Source of the DNA: Rhodocollybia butyracea
Taxonomy: Eukaryota; Basidiomycota; Agaricomycetes; Agaricales; Omphalotaceae
Assembly (NCBI GenBank): GCA_015501585.1
Contig: JADNRY010000267.1
Location: 1 to 64,000 of the forward strand
DNA: 64,000 bases
Direction: 5' to 3'
Shown: positions 43,606 through 54,130 of the stretch, piece after piece
Layout of the letters: each line of letters opens with the position of its first letter
Position numbering within the stretch: position 1 is the first letter of the stretch
Notes under the pieces: model-generated
What the model saw: only the letters and a program-made list of their open reading frames with translations
The model's database searches: none
What the model was told of the DNA's origin: nothing
Position numbers and translations under genes: made by a program

Positions 43606-44325
43606 CCCTCCCCCACCAGATTAACATCAGGGATGTGAATCAAAAATGGTAATGACATCATCACCATCCAAACCATTGTTAATTTGGTTTAACATAGAAT
43701 GATGAGGAATAATAGTCCCTCACACCCGTATCGGGTGAATACTCAATAAGGTCAAACTGCCGTGCAGCTTGATGAATGGTCGTTGCTTGGATGCAACGAT
43801 CAAAGACACCAATGATGGCGCCTTCAAATGTCCACTTAAGGACAGTGCGGTGTATACCAGTGACTTTGTCGTTATACCAGTCAAGGGCTTTGCCCTTTGG
43901 AAACATGCCAAGCACAGCAGTCCGTGTAGCATCGTAATCGTCACCGCACATGCGGTTGACTACCATCCATTGGAGAAGGTCAGATGATTCATCCGACCAT
44001 GGCCTGCGTTTGCGGCCTTTGGATTTAGCACTCTTGTGCTTCCTCCCCCCTTCACAGGATTTTTTGCTAGGCGCTTTCGCTCCGGCATTATTGCTTGGTC
44101 CTGGAAAGGACTCAGCAGGTGGAATGTAAAATCGAACCCAGATTTCTCTGGGAGTAGTCAATTTATCAACGGGTATTCCGTCGACATTATATCCCACCAT
44201 TTGGTCGGGAAGCCCAGATGGCGTGAATCCGAAATCTCGGAGACTGGTGTTATGTTGGCGTTGAATCGCTATGCAACTCATCCAATCTTTAGCTACTCCC
44301 AACGGAAGCGGCTGTGGTTGCAACT
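43606..44325 (-). pseudogene. Deleted gag of the minus-strand copy
   Basis: The minus-strand frame from 44,323 covers the middle of the gag (LGVAKDWMSCIAIQ, then the core PKGKALDWYNDKVTG). Compared with the plus copy it lacks two internal segments: one between SDESSD and LLQWM (about 300 bp), and one from DYYSS to the 3' untranslated end. It keeps six Gs in the run where the plus copy has five, so its phase is intact there. The 5' end is cut at the junction with the other element's LTR. Confidence 0.75.
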
Positions 44326-44537
44326 CGGCGATACGGTCATCCTAGACGCCGCCGATAGACCAAACGGTCTATCTTATCATTCTATTTATTATTAATTATA
44401 TAATAAATCCGTTACTATAAGTATTGTACGATTACTTAAGAGTCTAGTTAGTCTTTTACACTGTTGTACACACAATAGTATCCTATTTGTTGTGTTCACC
44501 AGTGTTCTTAAGGACTTTGCCCATAGGGCGCGTTATA
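44326..44537 (+). mobile_element. Truncated 5' LTR of gag-only element
   Basis: Matches the 3' LTR (47,202-47,454) from its base 42 to its end. The first 41 bases are missing, and the junction with the inverted gag fragment shares CGGC, a 4-base microhomology. Confidence 0.85.
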
Positions 44538-44691
44538 CTTTTTTGAACATCAAAAAATTACTATTGTGTGAATAACACAAAGCTATTAGTTTAACAAGCT
44601 AAAAACAGTTATACTACCAAGTATAACAACCATTATTCCAACTCACAAACCCGCTCCATTTTTCCGTCCCGCTATATCATTTGCTGTCTCA

Positions 44692-47045
44692 ATGACCTCT
44701 CGAAATCAACCAGAGAAGTCATATCGGAGTGTGCGCGATCGCGCACCTTCCATTCGTGGTGACGTGTCACCACAATCAATCTATTCAGTCGCATCAGTGA
44801 CTCATTCCGTGCGTGCGTCTGAAGGACGGCACTACAGGCAGGACAAAAGTCCACCTAATGAACAGTATATGACTATTCGTAAGAAACGGCCGACCCGAGA
44901 GGGTTTAAGTGAGATTTCTTCTGCGCTACGAGATGTAGCGGCATCACTCAACAAGAGTACGCAAGTACTCAATCGTATTCTCAATATAACTGAGAAATGG
45001 GATGCATCTAGCATCCAATCTAATGAAGAAAGATCTTCTTCATCGAGAAATAGCAATAGAATCACTATTGCTGCACCCACACCGAGACGGCCTGCTGTCA
45101 CACCGCCGGTATTGCACAATGCAGCACCATCTGTTCCTACCGAGGCAAACAACTTGGCACACCAATGGTGTGAGACTGTGCCCAAGGCACCGTCAGTCCA
45201 ACAATCACTGTTGGACAAACAGTATTCACAAGGGATGACCAAGTCACCCCGTCATGTTCCTGTATTCCGACAGGAATACGCACCAGTGTCAGTAAATATA
45301 CCGACACCCATCTAGAGACAGAGTCCCAATGCGGAGGCAGCGTCTCTGACACTGCGAGGTCCCAGGCCATTACCGGTGACCAAATCTTGCTCACCACAAA
45401 GCGCGGTGAACATTAAAAGTGAACTGAAGTTACCTCGTAACTTCAATCAGGAAGTAGCGATACCACCACAGGAAAGTACAATGTACTTCCCTACTGCAAG
45501 GGCGCCAATGGTACCCAATATTATTACACCTCCAGTAGTTGTACCAAACACTACTGGAAATCATTCCAGAATGGGACCGCAACACGGTACCCTTCCGGTA
45601 GTTCCTACTACCATATCCATTGCCCCGGCGACACAAAGTGTTGCCCCTCCGGTAGTACACACTACGGTAAGACTGCCCAAATTGCCGCCCAGCAATACGC
45701 CAGAGCCAAGTTCAATGCCAGTACCAACGGTATTGGCCGAGTTGCAACCACAGCCGCTTCCGTTGGGAGTAGCTAAAGATTGGATGAGTTGCATAGCGAT
45801 TCAACGCCAACATAACACCAGTCTCCGAGATTTCGGATTCACGCCATCTGGGCTTCCCGACCAAATCGTGGGATATAATGTCGACAGAATACCCGTTGAT
45901 AAATTGACTACTCCCAGAGAAATCTGGGATCGATTTTACATTCCACCTGCTGAGGCCTTTCCAGGACCAAGCAATAATGCCGGAGCGAAAGCGCCTAGCA
46001 AAAAATCCTGTGAAGGGGGAGGAAGCATAAGAGTGCTAAATCCAAAGGCCGCAAACGCAGGCCATGGTCGGATGAATCATCTGACTCTAGTGATACCGAG
46101 TCAAATACTGACTCTTTGTCTGATGCCTCTTGGCTAGACAAATTTGCTACCCGTAAGGGTAAAATTACTCCTAATGAGCGCCGTAAAATACTGCGTTCAC
46201 TTGCATCTAAGATGCAAGAAACAACAGGTGACGACGAACGTCGTTCCCGATGGAAACACAAGGTACACAAAGTGTACCGTAAACAAATTCGAGATAAGGT
46301 AGGGAATCCTATCCCTCCCATTGAGAGCCGTAAAGCTCTTAAAGTTCCATCTCCGGATGTTGATGTCTTCGAGCGGTGGCTAATGTCACTTCTCCAATGG
46401 ATGGTAGTCAACCACATGTGCGGTGACGATTACAATGCTACACGGACTGCTGTGCTTGGCATGTTTCCAAAGGGCAAAGCCCTTGACTGGTATAACGACA
46501 AAGTCACTGGTATACACCGCACTGTCCTTAAGTGGACATTTGAAGGCGCCATCATTGGTGTCTTTGATTGTTGCATCCAAGCAATGACCATTCATCAAGT
46601 TGCACAGCAGTTTGACCTTATTGAGTATTCACCCAATACGGGTGTGAGGGATTATTATTCCTCACTTACACAATGGGCATCACGGATGCTCCAAACACCG
46701 GATGATGCAACAATGCGGAAACGGTTCATTGAGGGATTACCCTTCAATATTATCAGGCAACTCATGAACGAGGGGATTGTTCCGGAGTATGCCAAATTAG
46801 AAGTGATGGTCAGAGCTGTCACACGCATTGAGGACCACACGGCCCTCACTAAATATTATGTCTCTTCTATGAATAGAGACGATGAACTTGAATCATCAGA
46901 ACACCCCGATGAGTTGGACACTGAGAACATTAAAAATTACTTATCCTCATTAAGAAATACTCGGAAACTTCCGAGTCTGTGCATTGAACATTCGGACATT
47001 TTCGAATCAAATCATGCTCTAGTGGTACACCCCACTATCGTTTGA
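44692..47045 (+). pseudogene. Gag of a gag-only LTR retrotransposon
   Basis: Retrotransposon capsid protein of about 780 codons from ATG 44,692. The N-terminal half is low complexity; a Pro/Thr-rich middle follows; the capsid core is at ~46,380-46,860 (VLGMFPKGKALDWYNDKVTG, then FIEGLPFNIIRQLMNEGIVP), similar to Ty3-type gag. Two lesions: TAG at 45,313-45,315 with phase kept, and a frameshift in the G run at 46,014-46,019 (five Gs against six in the minus copy). No zinc knuckle, protease, RT or integrase follows; the stop at 47,043-47,045 is only ~145 bp before the polypurine tract. The element is therefore of the TR-GAG type and must borrow enzymes from another element. Confidence 0.8.
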
Positions 47046-47188
47046 TTCGGACAAGTCCGAAAATCTCATGCGCCGCATCAATTAATCCCGTACTTGATAC
47101 GGGATCATTCTATGTTAAACCAAATTAAAAATGGTTTAGATGGTGATGATGTCATTACCATTTTTGATTCACATCCCTGATGTTAATC

Positions 47189-47201
47189 TGGTGGGGGAGG
47201 G
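47189..47201 (+). other. Polypurine tract
   Basis: GGTGGGGGAGGG immediately precedes the LTR start, as required for plus-strand priming in LTR retrotransposons. Confidence 0.75.
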
Positions 47202-47454
47202 TGTAACGCCTCCGCCTCTCCATAATCACCACTGACCATATCCGGCGATACGGTCATCCTAGACGCCGCCGATAGACCAAACGGTCTATCTTATCATTCT
47301 ATTTATTATTAATTATATAATAAATCTGTTACTATAAGTATTGTACAATTACTTAAGAGTCTAGTTAGTCTTTTACACCACCGTACACACAATAGTATCC
47401 TATTTGTCGTGTTCACCGGTGTTCTTAAGGACTTTGCCCATAGGTCGCGTTATA
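47202..47454 (+). mobile_element. 3' LTR of gag-only element
   Basis: TGTAACGC at the start and GCGTTATA at the end, 253 bp; two further copies at 43,353-43,605 (inverted) and 44,326-44,537 (truncated). The three differ at only a few positions, pointing to recent activity. Confidence 0.85.
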
Positions 47455-48250
47455 TGCTAACACCTGGTAAAGGTGCTTGTGCCGACAAACCTTTCATCGA
47501 TGATGACGCCGAATGGACTGTTAGCACTCCTACGAAGGTCAGGTATTAAAATTCACAATTTCGATGATTTGTCTACATGTGGAGAGCAAGTCCGTAAACA
47601 TATCTATAACTGGCAGCGGCGCATCTGCTTCGGACCGTTTGGCTTATCATTACTCGGAATTTCATGAGTTGCACTCAAGCTCGTTCCTAACTATCAAAAT
47701 AGAGCTTTCTTTTGTTGTTAAACATTGTTTCCTGAAAATGGAAGAACCAACTGAAAGATCTCTTTCTCGCGGATGGCAGCTAGTGCGCATTTTTGTTTTT
47801 ACCCCTTTACGTGCACTGAAAATTAATCGCTTTGTAGACCAGTTGTGGTCAAGGTGGAATGCTAGTGTCAATTCCAGACCACAGACGGGTCCTGACGATC
47901 CTTCCTTCACCCGATGCAGAGAACCGCTATCAATCCAGACAGGGTATGAATAATTGCATTTCTATTCATTGCTGTAGCATCTAACAACATATATATATAT
48001 ATAGGTTTTATCAATAGGAAGAGAAGGAGCAGGTCTGAGCAGGTACATACAAACTTGAATGACATACTTTCTGCCTACATACTGTCCATGGCTGACAAAA
48101 AGTTTCACTACTCCACTTTGTTTTGAATACTTAACATTTTGAATACTTAACGAGTCATAGAAGATACTCGTTCCCGTTCTCCGCCGAGCGCTTATTGGAC
48201 GACTAAATCGAGGCAATCCAACTTCCTAACTTGTTGTTTGTGAGATTCCA
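47455..48250 (+). other. Unassigned; one possible coding frame
   Basis: The plus frame 47,564-47,953 contains LKINRFVDQLWSRWNASVNS, protein-like but without a domain I know. From 47,955 on the sequence is non-coding, with a TATATATATATATA run. Confidence 0.3.
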
Positions 48251-48259
48251 TCTTTCCAG

Positions 48260-48292
48260 AGTGTGATAGAACTGGAAAAGTTCTATCACACT
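48260..48292. repeat. Perfect 14-bp hairpin
   Basis: AGTGTGATAGAACT, loop GGAAA, AGTTCTATCACACT. It lies ~100 bp upstream of the first ATG of the following gene relic and could be a transcript hairpin or a tiny insertion. Confidence 0.8.
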
Positions 48293-48360
48293 GAGTCACA
48301 ATGGCAACGCGGTGGAAGGATTTATAAAGTAAGTTGAAAATTTCTCATTCCTCTCACCGC

Positions 48361-49165
48361 TATGCAGCCACCATGCAACAGCTCAGACACATTGAAGGAC
48401 AACAAGTCCGACTGCATCATTGACGCGGCTACAACCGAACTTGCCGAGTAAGTTGGCAGGTTAGTATGTCTTAGCCTTGAGCCACTGACTGGTCTTGCTA
48501 TCAGATAGGGTGCCTCTGAGCTCCCTTCCATGTACTCCAGCCACTGCCGCCACCTCCGTCGCATTTCCCGCCAACTATAGTTTTACTTACACTGCGGGGG
48601 GTATTTATCAGGCTCTTGGTTCCGGTAAAGGGCGAACATTCACCTTTATTAAAAACTCGCCTCCAATTGACCCGCCGAATGTGGGATCTGATGGGTCAAG
48701 GTTGTACATTATTTATTGGGGCTTAAACGATTTGGATATGGTGACCCGGGAATGGAAGGAAGTGAAGGATCCATTGGAGCAAAGGAGGCCACTGCTGGAT
48801 TGTGTGATGCTGTTCACAAGAGGTTCAATGGAGTTGAGCGGGGAGAAGCCGCTTATGAAGAATGTTGAATGACTGGGGTCCTCGCTGCGGTGAAGAACAA
48901 GATGGATAATGAGAGATTCATTGTCATCAAGGGGAGCAACCTGGTGTCTACACTCGCCAGTATGCAATATTTCTTCTGCTGGGTTCTAGACTAAAATGAC
49001 TTTCTTTCTGACAGAACTGTTGTAAGCCGGGGGTTAAAATGGCATGGGGGTGAGATCATCCGTCTAATCGGGACGATAAACGAAGCGGAAGCCCTTTTTG
49101 AATTCCTGAAAGCTGAGGGCGTTGTTGAACCACTTCCTTCGGATTTTTGGTGGGGTATAGCATAA
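48361..49165 (+). pseudogene. RNase H1 N-terminal (viroplasmin)-like protein, degraded
   Basis: Two tandem modules resemble the caulimovirus-viroplasmin/RNase H1 N-terminal fold, which binds RNA-DNA hybrids in other proteins. Module 1 around 48,700-48,870 has SRLYIIYWGL, WKEVKDP and, in another frame, AVHKRFNGVERGEAAYEEC. Module 2 has ERFIVIKG (~48,920), PGVYTR in a shifted frame, then WHGGEIIRLIGTINEAEALF (~49,040) ending at TAA ~49,163. The phase changes several times and splice signals do not reconcile them, so the gene is decayed. The first ATG in a TATAAAG-preceded context is 48,361. The family name is a judgement from the spacing of aromatic, PGVY and EA-xx-F motifs. Confidence 0.4.
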
Positions 49166-50040
49166 ATGGTTGACCCAATCCCTGCCCAAATGTATCTACG
49201 AACAATGAATATTTGTACCATAGTTCACTTCAACGCCTTTATCTTTTGTCAAACGATTTTTTGTTTTGTAAATATCCCAGTACCGCCCGAATTCAAATTG
49301 TAAGAAAAGATTTCTTTTCGTGTCACCTGTTTTTCATGTGATCCTTTCTGCTTTGACAATCTCTGTATGTTCGTCCCGGGTTTGTCCTCTGCTGCTAAGC
49401 TTTTATTTTTCTAACCAACCAACAATTTTTCTGTTCCCGTCAGGCTCAGTGTAAACAGCAAACGGTCTTTTGTCGCATTCCCGACGCATTACAAAGTAAA
49501 GTTTCCTTTCCTCCTATATATGAGCATGCTTATCCGTCTCTCTTATTAGAGCCTACTTTGTGTCCGACAAAAGTGAATCTGTGTGATTGCTTAATTAAAT
49601 GGAAATTTGATTGTTATCGACAAAGAGGCATATCCTGGTCAAAAACGTTCAAGAGTATTCAGGCAGAGATGTGATTCCGCTCCCTGGTATGTACCGTTGC
49701 ATGCATTCCATTTTAGGTTTTCTAATCATGTATAGCTAAGTGTAGAGCTAAGGATCCTCTGAGTGGTTTGATACCTGAGCTTGCCAGATGGCAATACCTC
49801 GTGCGCTATGTATGGCGATGCATTGTCTGAGTTTCAAGTCATCTGTCTGTATATATTTGAGACAATCGAAACAATTGTCAATGCCGCCTAGTGCCTGCCA
49901 CCAATCGTAGATGATCTCGTTCAGACTATAGCAGTAGTAAACGCAAGCCACAACTCCTTTCTTGCCCTTCACTTTTGTCTGCCAACTGGACACTTTCTTT
50001 ATATGGTTATATTAAGCCCTTTTTTTACATTCTGTCAGGA
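49166..50040 (-). other. Mostly non-coding; small minus-strand frame 49,748-49,993
   Basis: The minus frame (81 codons, MSSWQTKVKGKKGVVACVYY ... WQALGGIDNCFDCLKYIQTD) has protein-like composition and a WQAL/WQAQ duplication, but I cannot name it and no splice partner is clear. The remaining sequence is T-rich and non-coding. Confidence 0.25.
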
Positions 50041-50069
50041 CCTTCGCAACTTGAACCTGAACGCCCACT

Positions 50070-50390
50070 ATGCCTCCCCTAACTCCGAGAAAACATCTGC
50101 ATGAGCCAGAGCCAGAGCCTGCTTCTACTCCAATCCACAATCGCGCAACGACAATGCATGGCGCCACGTCAAGCCACTACGTTCTTGACCGAGCTCACCG
50201 GGTCGCAGAAAAGGAGATGAGGGATAAATATGAAAAAATAGATTTGAGAAATTTCTTGGATTTGTTACCAGAGGCCGAAGGTATGCCGGCGGTAAAGTAA
50301 AACGCTCTGGTGAATATCTCCCAGATGAAAGCGGAAATGCAGCAGTATGCTCCGTTCATACGTCAACTGTTTTTCGTGGAATCGTTATGA
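50070..50390 (+). pseudogene. Possible N-terminal piece of a FunK1-like kinase
   Basis: The frame starts MPPLTPRKHLHEPEPEPAS, then YEKIDLRNFLDLLPEAEG and, after an in-frame TAA (50,298-50,300), MKAEMQQYAPFIRQLF. An LxxFLxxLLP motif followed by an EMxxYxPF motif is how fungal-specific FunK1 kinases commonly begin. No kinase domain follows; the Copia element starts ~150 bp downstream and may have truncated it. Confidence 0.3.
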
Positions 50391-50535
50391 TATCTAATAT
50401 TATGCAGATAACAGCTATGAAAGACTATCTTTCTCCGGAATGGGTGTTTATTAACACATCTAATCACTGTGACGCCTCCTCATTTTCGGCGAAGTCGATC
50501 TCTCTGATCACCTTTGGCCTCAGACCAAACTCAAA

Positions 50536-53500
50536 ATGGACATTGACGAGGAAATGTATGGCTCTGGAGACGAGCGCCTTATTTTCTGGCAAGCTTCCCT
50601 TAATAGTCTTAAGGAAAAATTCACTGACCAATTGCACTCATTACAACAGATGTTCAATAATATGGCTGGAATATTGAATGGTTCAAATGGACCTTATGTA
50701 TCACATTCTCCACGCTTCTTGAACTCTGTACCTCCTAGTGAGGGTAAATTAAATAAAATGGTTTCTAATGATGTGCATGGTGCGAATAAGAACCTCAGTC
50801 AGATATTTAACACATGGCTGCTTGATTCCGGTGCATCTGGATATTTTACCCCTTATCGGCAAGACTTTGTGTCTTATAAAAAATTCACACATCCGATACC
50901 TGTCCAGACTGCTGACAAACGTACGTCAACCTTTATTGAAGGTGCCGGAACAATCTACATAAGGCATGACAACGGCGAAGGAAAAATCCTCACGACTAAG
51001 TTACACCCAGTGTTTTACCAACCGCATTGCACACACCGACTTCTATCTGTTGATTTATTAAATCGACAAGGTTGCTACACAACTATTAACGTTGAGAAAT
51101 CAGTTATTCGTAAGATGGATAATGACTCTATAATCATGACCTTATATCCCAATAACAACAGGGATAATATTCACTGGCTAAAGGCCGATGTAGTGAAATC
51201 TGAGATAGGCATGATATCATCTCCTAATGATTTTAACACCTGGCATAACCGTTTTGCACATCCCGGTGATGTCGTATTATGCAATGCTCCTGGAAATGTC
51301 AATGGACTACCTAAGTTGTCGATACCAGATAAAGAATCTCCATGCAAAGGTTGCACGCTTGGAAAGGCTGCCTCCAAAGCATATCCTAAGTCTGAGAAAC
51401 GAGCATCCAACCCTATGGATTTAATTCACGCAGATTTTGTTGAAATCCCAACCGTCTCTTATCATAAATTTAAATTTGTGATCACTCTGCTGGATGACTG
51501 CTCTTCTCATGCTACTTCGATCATGCTGCGACAAAAATCAGAAGCGTTTCAAGCCTTCAAGGATTTCAAATCTTTGGCTGAAAAACAAACTGGATGCAAA
51601 CTTGTGTGTTTCCGCATTGATTGAGGGGGAGAACTTATCTCAAAGGAATTTACTTCCTTTCTCAAGTCTGAGGGTATTGATATTCAAATGTCCGAACCTT
51701 ATGTTCATCAACAGAATGGTAGAGCGGAACGTATCAACCGTACACTCATGGAAAAATCCGAAGCCATGCGACACCTGGTGGCAATTTTCATATTCCACAG
51801 GAGTACATGTGTACAACCGCACACCGATCCGTCGATTGAACTGGAAGACACCAATTGAAGGTTTTCTCAAAAATAAACCTGATGTCTTGTACTTCAGAAC
51901 CTTTGGCTGTGGCGCTTATGTCTTTATTCCTATTGACAAGCAAAAAAATAAACAATCCCCACACTCTGAAGCGATGACTTTCATTGGATATGACCAAGGA
52001 AGCAAAGGATATCTATTCATGCGTAGCAATAATTCCGTAGTGCATGCTGCACAAGCAACTTTCTATGAGAAATGGTTTCCACGGTGCAAATCCGAATCTG
52101 ATTCTGGAGTAAAACCCGCTATACCTGTTGCCCCCACGCCTGTGAAACCTTTGCAACCTTCAAATGGTAATGGTGCAGACATTCCATTTGATCCGGAATT
52201 CCCGGAAGATCAACCACAACCGTTTACTGAACCGGATAATGGACCGCACAGTCCACCAGCTGGCCCAGATCCAGATCTGCCTGGTGATGATGATGCTCCA
52301 AATCCCAATCCTCCGGTACCATCTCAATCACCCACCCCTCCACCTCAAGCAAGAGACCCTTCACCACCTGCTCCCAATCCTAATCCATTCAGCTACCATC
52401 CCGAAGACGTTGAAGCATGGAAATGTGTGAACCCCACTAGAGAACGCCGTGCACCCTTGCGCCCTGGCATGATACCCACGCCTGGCACTTGGAGCCGACA
52501 AGCTGATCGTGAAGAATGTGCTGAGCGCTTTGGACACGCTAGACGTGGACTTGTGCCTGCTCGCAATATAGTTCCTGATCAAGTTCCGCCACCGGTTCCA
52601 CCACCACGTCCATTGAATCCTGATGACCGTATGGTCACACCGCCACCTCCCGGCGCTACCCCGGATTCTGACATAGAAGAGGAAGCACTTCTGACTAAAC
52701 TAGCTCAGGAAGGGGGAGTTGAATTACAAAAATACCTTCTTTCGCAAGCAATCTCCGATTCTCTAGAAGAATCATCTTTTATCACAGATCTTGACAGTGA
52801 AATGATACCGGCTAAACACGAAGCCGCTAGGAATAATCCTGATAACTGGATTTCTCCAACATCATATCGTCATTTACCATCTGCTGAAAGAAAGAAATGG
52901 GATCAAGCATGCAAAGATGAGATTGATGGTTTGAAGAAACGAAATGTCTTTGAAGTAGTTGATCTACCAAAAGGTCGCAAACCTATCCGTTGTCGATGGG
53001 TTTTTACTAAAAAATCTGACTGTCGCTATAAAGCCCGACTCGTAGCAAAAGGTTTTTCACAAGTAGAAGGTGTGGATTATAATGAGTTGTTCTCACCGGT
53101 CGCCCGGTTTGAAACTGTACGAACTCTCCTAGCTTTAGCCGCATTAGAGGACTGGGAAATCCAGGCTCTTGACGTCAAACAGGCTTTTCTTTATGGCAAG
53201 CTAGATGAAGAGATCTACATGGAACAACCTAAAGACTTTATTAAAGAAGGCACACCGAAAGTATGGCGGTTACATCATGCATTATACGGACTGAAACAAG
53301 CTAGCTTATCCTGGTGGAAGGAATGTAACGCCTCCATGGGAAAATTGGGATTTAAGCGCTGCTCTTCAGATGCTGGTGTATACGACTTTAAATCAAATGG
53401 CAAAACCGTAACTGCCATCATCTATGTTGATGACGCACTCTTTCTTGGCAAGGACAAAGATCTTGTTCTTAAAAAGAAAAACGAGTTTATGAAATTATGG

Positions 53501-53707
53501 GAATGTCGTGATCTAGGAGAACCAACTGAGTTCCTTGGAATGTGGATTACACGGGATCGTTCCACACGTGTCTTAACACTTGACCAACAACCTTATCTTC
53601 GGAAGGTCATAGAACATTTTGGATTGACTAATGCCAAAGCCACCCCAACCCCATTACCTTCATCCTGGGTTCCTCGTGCAAACACTGGTCATGTAGATGC
53701 ACTGTAG
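50536..53707 (+). pseudogene. Ty1/Copia pol, degraded and truncated
   Basis: Copia polyprotein without its gag. In order: protease (WLLDSGASGYFTP, ~50,816), integrase zinc region (WHNRFAHPGDVV ... CKGCTLGKAASK), DDE core (LIHADFVEIP, later PYVHQQNGRAERINRTLMEK), a proline-rich linker (~52,120-52,640) and reverse transcriptase (CRWVFTKKSDCRYKARLVAK, DVKQAFLYGKL, and a normal IIYVDDALFLG catalytic box at ~53,420). TGA at 51,622-51,624 stands where this family often has Arg, and a one-base frameshift near 51,775 splits the integrase. The frame ends after LPSSWVPRANTG; RNase H and both LTRs are missing. It is a different lineage from the 20-kb element. Confidence 0.85.
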
Positions 53708-54130
53708 ATATTTTCCTGTAACAATAACCAAGAATCCTACTATTCGTCTGGACACTTGTTCTGCTCTCAACAAGCACTCTTACAACTCCTGTAACATCCT
53801 TACACTCTCAGGTGAGTATGCTGGTGACCTTGTGTTGACTGACCGCTGTTTCTACAGCCAGATTGATCCTAAATTGCAATAGAGACTGTGGCTCTAGCCA
53901 CTCAACATTCCAATAATGGTACCACATCGCCTCTGCTAATCATTGCACTACATGGGCTGTATAATTTATACAGTGCAACTGTCAAAGGTGCTGAGGAAGG
54001 AATTTGTCATAAGCAATTGCTTCATTGTACTCAGATGTGTCCTGGTCATTTTTGGGTCAGTTACTAACTCGGGACTGTTACATGCGAAAATATTTCCTGA
54101 CCTTTGTAGATTCAATAGGTATAACCAGTA
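53708..54130. other. No gene recognised
   Basis: Sequence after the truncated Copia, up to the abrupt start of Plavaka copy 2 at 54,131. It may include decayed Copia 3' sequence, but no RNase H motif was found. Confidence 0.35.
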
